From Lentzea flava (GTDB lineage Bacteria > Actinomycetota > Actinomycetes > Mycobacteriales > Pseudonocardiaceae), in NCBI RefSeq assembly GCF_014648475.1, contig NZ_BMRE01000009.1, positions 62,001 through 126,000 of the forward strand: DNA of 64,000 nucleotides. Direction: 5' to 3'. This document shows, piece by piece, positions 7,116-19,100 of this stretch. The first letter of the stretch is position 1. Each line of letters begins with the position of its first letter. The translations under genes were made by a program, and so were the position numbers. The notes under the pieces were generated by a model. The model had not been told where the DNA came from. It did not search any database and saw only the letters and a list, made by a program, of their open reading frames with translations.

Positions 7116-8044
7116 AGCACCTGCTCTCCACCGACGGTCTCGACCGCGACCAGGCCACCGCGATCCTCGACACCGCCGACCGGCTCAAGCAGGCGCTGCT
7201 CGGCCGCGAGGTCCGCAAGCTGCCGACGTTGCGCGGCCGCACCGTGATCACGATGTTCTACGAGAACAGCACCCGCACCCGGGTGTCGTTCGAGATCGCG
7301 GGCAAGTGGATGTCCGCGGACGTGATCAACGTCAGCAGCTCCGGTTCCAGCGTCAGCAAGGGCGAGTCGCTGCGGGACACCGCGCTCACGCTGCAGGCCG
7401 CCGGTGCGGACTGCGTGATCGTGCGGCACCCGGCGTCCGGTGCGGCGCACCGGCTCGCGGGCTGGCTCAGGCACACCAGCACGTCCGTGGTGAACGCGGG
7501 CGACGGCATGCACGAGCACCCGACGCAGGCGCTGCTCGACGCCGCCACGTTGCGCGACCGCCTGGGCAGCCTCGACGGCCGCCGCGTCGCGATCGTCGGC
7601 GACGTCCTGCACAGCCGGGTCGCCCGCTCGAACGTGCACCTGCTCACCGCGCTCGGTGCCGAGGTCACGCTCGTCGCACCGCCGACCCTCCTGCCCACGG
7701 GCGTGGAGAAGTGGCCCGTCACGGTCTCGCACGAGATCGACGCCGAGCTGCCGTCGCAGGACGCCGTGATGATGCTCAGGGTTCAGGCCGAGCGGATGCA
7801 CGGCGGGTTCTTCCCGAGCTCGCGCGAGTACTCGATCGCCTACGGCCTCAACGAGCGCCGCCTGAAGCTGCTGCCAGAGCACGCCGTCGTGCTGCACCCC
7901 GGCCCGATGCTGCGCGGCATGGAGATCGCCTCCGTCGTCGCCGACAGCCCGCAGGCCGCCATCACCGAACAGGTCCGCAACGGTGTCCACGTGCGCATGG
8001 CCGTGCTGTACCACCTGCTTGCCCATGAGGAGGAAACCGCGTGA
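7112..8044 (+). CDS. pyrB: Aspartate carbamoyltransferase catalytic subunit
   Basis: The 310-residue protein carries the carbamoyl-phosphate site [14 protein letters not shown], the HPTQALLDA motif and [16 protein letters not shown]. It condenses carbamoyl phosphate with aspartate, the committed step of UMP synthesis. No pyrI regulatory subunit is present, as in other actinobacteria. It overlaps pyrR (GTGA, 7112-7115) and pyrC (GTGA, 8041-8044), so the three are translationally coupled. Confidence 0.97.
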   Translation: MKHLLSTDGLDRDQATAILDTADRLKQALLGREVRKLPTLRGRTVITMFYENSTRTRVSFEIAGKWMSADVINVSSSGSSVSKGESLRDTALTLQAAGADCVIVRHPASGAAHRLAGWLRHTSTSVVNAGDGMHEHPTQALLDAATLRDRLGSLDGRRVAIVGDVLHSRVARSNVHLLTALGAEVTLVAPPTLLPTGVEKWPVTVSHEIDAELPSQDAVMMLRVQAERMHGGFFPSSREYSIAYGLNERRLKLLPEHAVVLHPGPMLRGMEIASVVADSPQAAITEQVRNGVHVRMAVLYHLLAHEEETA

Positions 8045-9321
8045 AACCCTTGCTGCTCAAGGGAGTTAGGCCCTACGGCGAGGGGGAACCGCAAGACATC
8101 TTGATCCGTGACGGCGTTATCGCCGAAGGTACGGACGAGAATGCGGAGGTCATCGAAGGCAACGGCGCGGTTCTGCTGCCCGGCTTCGTGGACCTGCACA
8201 CCCACCTGCGTGAGCCGGGTCGTGAGGACACCGAGACCATCGAAACCGGTTCGCGTGCGGCCGCTCTGGGTGGCTACACCGCCGTTTTCGCGATGGCCAA
8301 CACCGACCCGGTCGCCGACAACGCGGTGATCGTCGAGCACGTCGCCCGCCGCGGCAAGGAGGTCGGCCTCGTCGACGTCCACCCGGTCGGCGCAGTCACC
8401 GTCGGCCTCAAGGGCGAGAAGCTCGCCGAGCTCGGCACGATGGCGAACTCCAAGGCCAACGTCCGGGTCTTCTCCGACGACGGTCACTGCGTGCACGACC
8501 CGTTGATCATGCGCCGCGCCCTGGAGTACTCGAAGGCCCTGGGCGCCGTCATCGCCCAGCACGCCGAAGAGCCCCGCCTCACCATCGGCGCCCAGGCGCA
8601 CGAGGGCGAGAACGCGTCCCGGCTCGGCCTGCAGGGCTGGCCGGCGGCCGCCGAGGAGTCGATCGTCGCCCGCGACTGCATCCTCGCGCAGCAGGTCGAC
8701 GCGAAGCTGCACGTCTGCCACGTCAGCACCACCGGCACGGCCGACGTGCTGAAGTGGGCCAAGGCGCGCGGCACCAAGGTGTCCGCCGAGGTCACCCCGC
8801 ACCACCTGATCCTGACCGACGACCGGCTGAGCACGTACGACCCGGTCAACAAGGTCAACCCGCCGCTGCGCACGCAGTCCGACGTCGACGCGCTGCGCCA
8901 GGCGCTCGCGGACGGCACCATCGACTGCGTCGCCACGGACCACGCCCCGCACGCGATCCAGGACAAGGACTGCGAGTGGTCGGCGGCCAGGCCGGGCATG
9001 CTCGGACTGCAGACCGCGCTGAGCATCGTCGTCGAGACGATGGTGAAGACCGGCCTGCTGGACTGGCGCGGCGTCGCGCGGGTGATGAGCGAGAAGCCCG
9101 CCGAGATCGCCGGTCTCACCGACCAGGGCCGTCCGATCGCCGTCGGTGAGCCTGCGAACCTCGTGCTGGTCGACCCGGACGCGACGTGGACGGTGAACGG
9201 CGCGGAGCTCGCGAGCATCGCGGGCAACACCCCGTTCGAGGGCATGGAGCTGCCCGGCGCGGTGACGGCGACCATCTTGCGTGGCCGGGTCACCTCGCTG
9301 GCGGGAAGGATTGCGGAATGA
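8041..9321 (+). CDS. pyrC: Dihydroorotase (class I)
   Basis: This 426-residue amidohydrolase has the metal-binding [10 protein letters not shown] motif near the N-terminus, [14 protein letters not shown] in the middle and the catalytic ATDHAPHA block. It cyclises carbamoyl-aspartate to dihydroorotate. GTG 8041 overlaps the pyrB stop, and its stop overlaps the ATG of the small membrane protein that follows. Confidence 0.97.
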   Translation: MKPLLLKGVRPYGEGEPQDILIRDGVIAEGTDENAEVIEGNGAVLLPGFVDLHTHLREPGREDTETIETGSRAAALGGYTAVFAMANTDPVADNAVIVEHVARRGKEVGLVDVHPVGAVTVGLKGEKLAELGTMANSKANVRVFSDDGHCVHDPLIMRRALEYSKALGAVIAQHAEEPRLTIGAQAHEGENASRLGLQGWPAAAEESIVARDCILAQQVDAKLHVCHVSTTGTADVLKWAKARGTKVSAEVTPHHLILTDDRLSTYDPVNKVNPPLRTQSDVDALRQALADGTIDCVATDHAPHAIQDKDCEWSAARPGMLGLQTALSIVVETMVKTGLLDWRGVARVMSEKPAEIAGLTDQGRPIAVGEPANLVLVDPDATWTVNGAELASIAGNTPFEGMELPGAVTATILRGRVTSLAGRIAE

Positions 9322-9806
9322 CCCGCATCTTGCTCGTCCTGCTGGTTTTCGCGTTCTTCGCGTTGTGCGTGTACGGCATGTGGCACGGCTGGAAGCGACG
9401 CCAGGCGAAGCAGGCCGACCTGCCTCCGTTCCCGGCCCGGCCGGAAACCCTGGGCACGCCGAAGCTGGAGACCACGGGCGTCTACATCGGAACGACGAAC
9501 GCGGGCAACTGGCAGGACCGCATCCAGGTCGGCGACATCGGCCACCGCGCGGAGGCCACGCTGAGCCTCGTGCCGGAAGGCGTCGCGATCGACCGGACCG
9601 GTGCCTCGCCGATCTTCATCCCCGCCGAGTCCATCCGGGACGCCCGTACCGACCGCGGGCTCGCCGGGAAGGTCATGTTCAGCGAAGAGGGTTTGCTGGT
9701 GGTCCAGTGGGAGAACCAGGGCCACCTGTTCGACACCGGTTTCCGCGGTGACGACAAAGAGGTTTATGAGGAATGGGTACAGGCACTCGTGGGAGGCAAG
9801 GCGTGA
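9318..9806 (+). CDS. Membrane-anchored PH-like protein of the pyr operon (Rv1382-like)
   Basis: The 162-residue protein has one N-terminal transmembrane helix (about residues 3-22, [19 protein letters not shown]), a basic stop-transfer WKRRQ, and a roughly 120-residue cytosolic beta-rich domain resembling bacterial PH domains ([38 protein letters not shown]). A protein of this type lies between pyrC and carA in mycobacteria (Rv1382 position), so its place in the operon is conserved. Function unknown; membrane recruitment of pyrimidine enzymes is a possibility only. It overlaps both neighbours by 4 bp, which fixes the ATG at 9318. Confidence 0.85.
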   Translation: MTRILLVLLVFAFFALCVYGMWHGWKRRQAKQADLPPFPARPETLGTPKLETTGVYIGTTNAGNWQDRIQVGDIGHRAEATLSLVPEGVAIDRTGASPIFIPAESIRDARTDRGLAGKVMFSEEGLLVVQWENQGHLFDTGFRGDDKEVYEEWVQALVGGKA

Positions 9807-10914
9807 CGAACGCGGCATTGGTGCTGGAAGACGGTCGTGTCTTCCGCGGTGAGGCGTACGGAGCGACCGGCCGCACACTCGGCGAGGTCGTGTTCTCCAC
9901 GGCCATGACCGGATACCAGGAAACCCTGACCGACCCCTCCTACCACCGCCAGATCGTGGTGCAGACCGCGCCGCAGATCGGCAACACCGGCTGGAACGAC
10001 GAGGACGACGAGTCGTCGAAGATCTGGGTCGCCGGCTACGTGGTCCGCGACCCCGCGCGCACGCCGTCGAACTGGCGGTCCAAGCGGGGCCTGGACGAGG
10101 AGCTCGCGAACCAGGGCGTCGTCGGCATCGCCGGTCTCGACACCCGCACGCTGACCCGCCACATCCGCGAGCAGGGCGCGATGCGCGCCGGTGTGTTCTC
10201 CGGTCAGGAGCTCACCGACGAGGCGTCGATGATCGAGCAGGTCAAGGCGTCGGCGCAGATGATCGGCGCGAACCTCGCGGTCGACGTCACCACGGACAAG
10301 CCGTACGTGGTCGAGGCGATCGGCGAGAAGAAGTTCACCGTCGCGGCGCTCGACCTGGGCATCAAGTCGAACACGCCGCGGATGATGGCCGCGCGCGGCA
10401 TCGAGGTGCACGTCCTGCCGCTGACCAGCACGTTCGAGGACATCCTGGCAGTCAGCCCGGACGGGTTGTTCCTCTCCAACGGCCCCGGTGACCCGGCGAC
10501 GCAGGACCACGCGATCGCGCTGACGAAGGAGGCGCTGGGCCGCAAGCTGCCGCTGTTCGGCATCTGCTTCGGCAACCAGATCCTCGGCCGCGCGGTCGGC
10601 CGCGGGACGTACAAGATGCGCTACGGCCACCGCGGCATCAACATCCCCGTGATCGACGTGGCCACCGGCAAGGTCGCCATCACCGCGCAGAACCACGGGT
10701 TCGCGCTGGAGGGCACGCCCGGCGAGGAGTTCACCTCCGAGTTCGGCCGCGCCGTGCTGTCGCACTACTGCCCCAACGACGGCACCGTCGAGGGCGTCCG
10801 GTTGCTCGACGCCCCGGCGTTCTCCGTGCAGTACCACCCAGAGGCCGCGGCAGGTCCGCACGACGCCGCGCCCCTGTTCGACGAGTTCGTGACGCTGATG
10901 AAGGATGCCCGCTG

Positions 10915-10915
<1 letters not shown>
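9803..10915 (+). CDS. carA: Carbamoyl-phosphate synthase small (glutaminase) subunit
   Basis: The 370-residue protein has an N-terminal CPSase small-chain domain ([33 protein letters not shown]) and a C-terminal class I glutamine amidotransferase with the nucleophile in [12 protein letters not shown] and the catalytic His/Glu in [11 protein letters not shown]. It delivers ammonia to CarB. GTG 9803 overlaps the previous stop; a GTG/ATG further upstream (9773) would run into the preceding gene. Its TGA shares a base with the carB ATG. Confidence 0.97.
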
Positions 10916-14213
<3,298 letters not shown>

Positions 14214-14217
<4 letters not shown>

Positions 14218-15026
14218 TCTTCGGCGAGAGGCTCGCGAAGGCCGTCGAGGCGCACGGACCTCTGTGCGTCGGGATCGACCCGCACCCGTCGCTGCTGGAC
14301 GCCTGGGGTCTCTCGCGCACCGCGGAGGGCCTCGAACGGTTCGCTCTGACGGCCGTGGAGGCGTTCGGCGGCAAGGTCGCGATGGTGAAGCCCCAGGCGG
14401 CGTTCTTCGAGGCCTACGGGTCTCGTGGGCTCGCCGTGCTGGAACGGGTGATCGCCGAGCTGCGCGACTCCGGCACGCTGGTGCTGGTGGACGCCAAGCG
14501 CGGCGACATCGGCTCGACCATGGCCGCCTACGCCGAGGCCTACCTCGGCGACGGCTCGCCGCTGGCCGGTGACGCCGTGACGCTGTCGCCGTTCCTCGGC
14601 TTCGGCTCGCTGCAGCCCGCGCTGGACACGGCGCGGGCGACCGGCCGCGGGGTGTTCGTGCTGGCGCTCACGTCGAACCCGGAGGGTGCCGAGGTCCAGC
14701 GGTCGGTTGCTCCGGACGGGCGAACCGTGGCCCAGACGATCATCGATTTCGCCACCGCTCGGAATTCCGGCATTTCCCCGTGCGGCGATGTTGGACTCGT
14801 CGTGGGTGCCACGATCGGGGAAACGGATGTGGACCTCGCGGGGTTCAACGGCCCGATCCTGGCCCCCGGTTTCGGCGCTCAGGGCGGCTCGGTGGCTGAT
14901 CTAAAACGGCTCTTCGGCCCCGACATGCGCAACGTCTTTCCGACTTCTTCACGAGATGTTCTCAGGCATGGCCCGGACGTATCGTCGCTGGTCAGAGCCG
15001 TGCGAAGGGTCCAGGAGAGCCTCTGA
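14214..15026 (+). CDS. pyrF: Orotidine 5'-phosphate decarboxylase (type 2)
   Basis: The 270-residue TIM-barrel enzyme carries the OMPDC type 2 signature [22 protein letters not shown], plus [10 protein letters not shown] at the N-terminus and [12 protein letters not shown] near the phosphate site. It performs the last step to UMP. pyrF follows carB directly, without the pyrD found here in Streptomyces, matching the mycobacterial layout. Starts at GTG 14214 overlapping the carB stop. A terminator follows. Confidence 0.97.
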
Positions 15027-15034
15027 GCGCCCGC

Positions 15035-15061
15035 CGCGCCACAACTTTTGAGTGTGGCGCG
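15035..15061 (+). terminator. Terminator of the pyr operon
   Basis: A perfect 9-bp inverted repeat, CGCGCCACA (15035-15043) and TGTGGCGCG (15053-15061), with a 9-nt loop, begins eight bases after the pyrF stop codon. No poly-T follows. Confidence 0.75.
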
Positions 15062-15116
15062 CTCACCTGGGCAAACATGTGTTGGTAGGGTCCAGCCCAC
15101 CGGCTGCCCCGCTGGT

Positions 15117-15161
15117 CACCGGCCTCATAGCACACCTCGCGTGTGGGACGAGTCGCCGGTG
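15117..15161 (+). promoter_or_regulatory. Structured segment in the mihF upstream region
   Basis: The 260 bp between the pyr terminator and mihF hold no gene. They do contain a nested hairpin: CACCGGC (15117-15123) pairs with GCCGGTG (15155-15161) around an inner stem CACAC (15131-15135) / GTGTG (15141-15145) with loop CTCGC. A further bulged hairpin lies at about 15182-15204. If transcribed these would structure the mihF leader; whether they act as an RNA element or as DNA sites is unknown. Confidence 0.35.
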
Positions 15162-15321
15162 GCGGTGATCAGGCCGTCGGAGGGTGTTGGTACTACTACC
15201 ACCCGCCGCATCACTCATGGCCGCTGAAGATTTACCTGACTGGGTCACGTTGTCCCCAGGCAATTGCGGTCGGTACGGTCGCGGCACCGATCCGAAAAGA
15301 ATCCACACCACGGAGGAAATC

Positions 15322-15639
15322 GTGGCTCTTCCCCAGCTTACCGAGGAGCAGCGAGCCGCAGCGCTGGAGAAGGCTGCTGCCGCTCGTCGCGCTCGGGCTG
15401 AGCTCAAGGAGCGCCTCAAGCGCGGCGGCACGACCCTGACGGACGTGCTCAAGGCCGCCGAGAGCGACGAGGTCCTGGGCAAGATGAAGGTGTCCGCGCT
15501 GCTCGAGGCCCTGCCGGGCGTCGGCAAGGTGCGCGCGCAGCAGATCATGGAGCGCCTCGAGATCGCTCCGAGCCGCCGCCTGCGCGGTCTGGGTGACCGC
15601 CAGCGCAAGGCCCTGCTCTCCGAGTTCAGCGGAGAGTGA
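15322..15639 (+). CDS. mihF: Integration host factor, actinobacterial type (mIHF/sIHF)
   Basis: This 105-residue nucleoid-associated protein has a basic alpha-helical N-terminus ([20 protein letters not shown]) and the helix-hairpin-helix/H2TH core [23 protein letters not shown] of mycobacterial mIHF and Streptomyces sIHF. It bends DNA without sequence specificity and is essential in mycobacteria. It is unrelated to the proteobacterial IHF alpha/beta. Start is GTG 15322 with GGAGGA 5 bp upstream; an in-frame start at 15184 would add an atypical tail. It overlaps gmk by 4 bp. Confidence 0.95.
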   Translation: MALPQLTEEQRAAALEKAAAARRARAELKERLKRGGTTLTDVLKAAESDEVLGKMKVSALLEALPGVGKVRAQQIMERLEIAPSRRLRGLGDRQRKALLSEFSGE

Positions 15640-16232
15640 GTGACACCGGGACGGGGGCGGGCACTGCCCGCTCCCGTCTCACCGTCCTGTCCGGGCCGTC
15701 GGGCGTCGGCAAGTCCAGCGTCCTGGCGGAGCTGCGCAAGCAGCAACCCGATGTGTACTTCTCCGTCTCGGCGACCACCAGGAAGCCGAGGCCGGGCGAG
15801 GTCGACGGGGTGCACTACCACTTCGTCGACCGAGAGAAGTTCCAGCAGATGGTCGACGCCGGCGAGTTCCTCGAACACGCCGAGTTCGCAGGCAACTGCT
15901 ACGGAACTCCCCGCAAACCAGTCGAGGAAGCCCTGGCCTCCGGCCGGCCCGCTCTGCTGGAGATCGAACTGCAGGGAGCGCGGCAGGTCCGCGTGGCCAT
16001 GCCGGACGCCCAGCTGGTGATGCTGATGCCCCCGTCCTGGGAGCATCTGGTCGACCGGCTGACCGGGCGCGGCACCGAGGACCCGGCGGTGGTCGAGCGC
16101 AGGCTCGCCATCGCCCGTGAGGAACTCGCGGCCGAAAAGGAGTTCGACGAGGTCGTCGTGAACGCCGACGTGAAGTCGGCGGCCGCCGACTTGCTATCCT
16201 TGATGGTCGGACCACGAATCTCAGGAGTTTGA
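15636..16232 (+). CDS. gmk: Guanylate kinase
   Basis: The 198-residue enzyme has the P-loop [10 protein letters not shown], the GMP-binding block [23 protein letters not shown] and the catalytic-lid segment ending [17 protein letters not shown]. It phosphorylates GMP to GDP. It starts at GTG 15636 overlapping the mihF stop and is followed two bases later by rpoZ, the usual actinobacterial order. Confidence 0.97.
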   Translation: MSDTGTGAGTARSRLTVLSGPSGVGKSSVLAELRKQQPDVYFSVSATTRKPRPGEVDGVHYHFVDREKFQQMVDAGEFLEHAEFAGNCYGTPRKPVEEALASGRPALLEIELQGARQVRVAMPDAQLVMLMPPSWEHLVDRLTGRGTEDPAVVERRLAIAREELAAEKEFDEVVVNADVKSAAADLLSLMVGPRISGV

Positions 16233-16234
16233 GA

Positions 16235-16513
16235 GTGATCACCCACACCGAGCTCGGTCATCTGACCGGTTCTCCGGAGGGCATCACCAACCCGCCGATC
16301 GACGACCTGCTTGAGCAGGTGAGCTCGAAGTACGCGTTGGTGATCTACGCAGCTAAGCGTGCCCGCCAGATCAACGACTACTACGCGCAGCTCGGCGAGG
16401 GCCTGCTCGAGTACGTCGGCCCGCTCGTCGAGCCGGGCCCGCGTGAGAAGCCCCTCTCGATCGCTCTTCGCGAGATCCACGCGGGTCTCCTCGAGCACAC
16501 CGAGGGCGAGTGA
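16235..16513 (+). CDS. rpoZ: RNA polymerase omega subunit
   Basis: The 92-residue protein contains the omega core [20 protein letters not shown] and [15 protein letters not shown], followed by an actinobacterial C-terminal extension ending [16 protein letters not shown]. Omega helps RpoB' fold and assemble. Start GTG 16235 is preceded by CAGGAG; its stop overlaps coaBC. Confidence 0.96.
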   Translation: MITHTELGHLTGSPEGITNPPIDDLLEQVSSKYALVIYAAKRARQINDYYAQLGEGLLEYVGPLVEPGPREKPLSIALREIHAGLLEHTEGE

Positions 16514-17763
16514 GTTCCGCGTCCTCTGACGCTGATGCCCCCACCAAGCCCAGGATCATCCTGGGTGTCGGCGGGGGCATCGCTGCGTACAAGGCCTGTG
16601 AGGTCCTCCGCCGCCTGACCGAGTCCGGCCACTCCGTGCGGGTCGTCCCGACCGAGGGCGCGCTCAAGTTCGTGGGCGCCGCCACCTTCGAGGCGCTGTC
16701 CGGTCAGGTCGTGACGGCCGACCCGTTCGACGACGTGCACGAGGTGCCGCACGTCAAGCTCGGGCAGAACGCCGACCTCGTCGTGGTCGCCCCGGCGACG
16801 GCGAACATCATCGCGAAGGCCGCCCACGGCCTCGCGGACGACCTGCTGACGAACACGCTGCTGACCGCGCGCTGTCCGGTGCTGCTGGTCCCGGCCATGC
16901 ACACCGAGATGTGGGAGCACCCGGCCACCCAGCACAACGTCGGGCTGCTGCGATCCCGCGGTGTCGTCGTCGCGGAACCCGCGAGCGGCCGCCTGACCGG
17001 CAAGGACACCGGCAAAGGTCGCCTGCCCGACCCCGCAGAGATCGTCGAACTCGCCCGGTTGTTGCTGGTGCGCCCCGACGCTCTGCAGCGGACACTGGAG
17101 GGCGTGCACGTCGCGATTTCGGCCGGCGGTACGCGTGAGCCCCTCGATCCGGTGCGCTTCCTCGGGAACCGCTCGTCCGGCAAGCAGGGCTATGCCCTCG
17201 CCAGGGTCGCGGCGCAGCGGGGTGCCAGGGTGACGCTGGTCGCGGGCAACACCGCGGATCTCTCGACTCCCGCTGGAGTCGACCTGATCCGGGTCGGCTC
17301 CGCGGTCGAGCTGCGCGACGTGATGCACAAGGTCTCGGCCGACGCGGACGTGGTCGTGATGGCCGCCGCGGTGGCCGACTTCCGGCCCGTGACGCCGGCC
17401 GGACACAAGATCAAGAAGACGTCCGCCGACCCCGACCCGATCACGCTGACGAAGAACCCCGACATCCTCGCGGAGCTCGTTTCCGCACGTCGGGAGGGTC
17501 AGGTGATCGTCGGGTTCGCCGCGGAGACGGGCGATGAGACGACGTCGGTGCTCGACTACGGGCGGGCGAAGCTCAAGCGCAAGGGCTGCGACCTCCTCGT
17601 GGTGAACGCGGTCGGCGACGGCAAGGCGTTCGAGCAGGAGGACAACGCCGGCTGGCTGCTGTCCGCCGACGGCGCCGAGACCCCTATCCCACATGGTTCG
17701 AAAGCGCAACTGGCGTCCGTCGTGTGGGACGCGGTTACCGCCCGTTCGACTGATTCTCAATAA
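16510..17763 (+). CDS. coaBC: Bifunctional phosphopantothenoylcysteine decarboxylase / phosphopantothenate-cysteine ligase
   Basis: The 417-residue fusion carries an N-terminal flavin-dependent decarboxylase (Coa[33 protein letters not shown] where most members have PAMN) and a C-terminal CTP-dependent ligase (Coa[45 protein letters not shown]). It performs steps two and three of CoA synthesis from pantothenate. GTG 16510 overlaps the rpoZ stop; metK follows 50 bp downstream. Confidence 0.97.
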   Translation: MSSASSDADAPTKPRIILGVGGGIAAYKACEVLRRLTESGHSVRVVPTEGALKFVGAATFEALSGQVVTADPFDDVHEVPHVKLGQNADLVVVAPATANIIAKAAHGLADDLLTNTLLTARCPVLLVPAMHTEMWEHPATQHNVGLLRSRGVVVAEPASGRLTGKDTGKGRLPDPAEIVELARLLLVRPDALQRTLEGVHVAISAGGTREPLDPVRFLGNRSSGKQGYALARVAAQRGARVTLVAGNTADLSTPAGVDLIRVGSAVELRDVMHKVSADADVVVMAAAVADFRPVTPAGHKIKKTSADPDPITLTKNPDILAELVSARREGQVIVGFAAETGDETTSVLDYGRAKLKRKGCDLLVVNAVGDGKAFEQEDNAGWLLSADGAETPIPHGSKAQLASVVWDAVTARSTDSQ

Positions 17764-17813
17764 GCTCTACCTAAGCTTTCACCGACGTCATGTCCAGCGA
17801 ACAAGGAGTGTCC

Positions 17814-19016
17814 GTGAGCCAGCACAGCAGCAGGCTGTTCACCAGTGAGTCGGTGACCGAGGGACACCCCGACAAGATCTGCGACGCGATCAGCGACTCG
17901 ATCCTCGACGCGCTGCTGGCGAAGGACCCGCGCTCCCGCGTCGCGGTGGAGACGTTGGTCACCACAGGGCAGGTCCACGTCGCGGGTGAGGTCACCACGG
18001 AGGCCTACGCCGACATCCCCACGATCGTCCGCGAGAAGATCCTGGAGATCGGCTACGACTCGTCCCAGAAGGGCTTCGACGGCAACTCGTGCGGCGTGAA
18101 CGTCGCCATCGGGTCCCAGTCGCCGGACATCGCCCAGGGTGTCGACGTCGCGTTCGAGAACCGCGTCGAGGGTGCCGCCGACGAGATCGACAAGCAGGGT
18201 GCGGGCGACCAGGGCCTGATGTTCGGGTACGCGTGCACCGACACGCCCGAGCTCATGCCGCTGCCGATCGCGCTCGCGCACCGGCTCTCGCGCCGCCTGA
18301 CCGCGGTCCGCAAGGACGGCACCGTTCCGTACCTGCGTCCGGACGGCAAGACCCAGGTCACCATCGAGTACGCGGGCGACCAGCCCGTCCGCCTCGACAC
18401 GGTCGTCGTCTCCACGCAGCACGCCGACGGCATCGACCTCGAGAAGCTCCTCGGCGTCGACATCCGCCAGCACGTCGTCCAGCCCGAGATCGACGAGCTG
18501 GGCCTCGACACGTCCAACGTGCGGCTGCTGACCAACCCGACCGGCCGCTTCGTCATCGGTGGCCCGATGGGCGACGCGGGCCTGACCGGCCGCAAGATCA
18601 TCGTCGACACCTACGGCGGCATGGCCCGCCACGGTGGTGGCGCGTTCTCCGGCAAGGACCCGTCGAAGGTCGACCGCTCCGCCGCGTACGCGATGCGCTG
18701 GGTCGCCAAGAACACCGTCGCGGCGGGCCTCGCCACCCGCGTCGAGGTCCAGGTCGCCTACGCGATCGGCAAGGCCGCCCCGGTCGGTCTGTTCGTCGAG
18801 ACGTTCGGCACCGAGACGGTCGACCCGCAGAAGATCCAGCAGGCGATCACCGAGGTCTTCGACCTCCGCCCGGCCGCGATCATCCGCGACCTCGACCTGC
18901 TCCGCCCGATCTACGCCCCGACCGCCGCGTACGGCCACTTCGGCCGCACCGACGTCCAGCTGCCCTGGGAGTCGACCGACCGCGCCGACGACCTGCGCTC
19001 CGCCGCCGGCGCCTGA
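17814..19016 (+). CDS. metK: S-adenosylmethionine synthetase
   Basis: The 400-residue enzyme has all family signatures: [20 protein letters not shown], the [12 protein letters not shown] nucleotide loop and [19 protein letters not shown]. It makes SAM from methionine and ATP. Start chosen at GTG 17814, which has AAGGAG 5 bp upstream; the in-frame ATG 17790 lacks a ribosome binding site and would add eight residues not typical of the family. A terminator follows. Confidence 0.97.
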   Translation: MSQHSSRLFTSESVTEGHPDKICDAISDSILDALLAKDPRSRVAVETLVTTGQVHVAGEVTTEAYADIPTIVREKILEIGYDSSQKGFDGNSCGVNVAIGSQSPDIAQGVDVAFENRVEGAADEIDKQGAGDQGLMFGYACTDTPELMPLPIALAHRLSRRLTAVRKDGTVPYLRPDGKTQVTIEYAGDQPVRLDTVVVSTQHADGIDLEKLLGVDIRQHVVQPEIDELGLDTSNVRLLTNPTGRFVIGGPMGDAGLTGRKIIVDTYGGMARHGGGAFSGKDPSKVDRSAAYAMRWVAKNTVAAGLATRVEVQVAYAIGKAAPVGLFVETFGTETVDPQKIQQAITEVFDLRPAAIIRDLDLLRPIYAPTAAYGHFGRTDVQLPWESTDRADDLRSAAGA

Positions 19017-19029
19017 TCAGGTCCGCTCG

Positions 19030-19063
19030 AACGGCCCGCTTCCCTTCGGGGAGGCGGGCCGTT
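19030..19063 (+). terminator. Terminator after metK
   Basis: AACGGCCCGC-TTCCC and its near-complement GGGGAGGCGGGCCGTT flank a TTC loop, giving a stem of about 14 bp, followed by TTTCG. It ends the mihF-metK operon. Confidence 0.75.
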
Positions 19064-19100
19064 TCGCGTATTTCCCGCTGTCTCCCGGTCTCCGCAGTGC

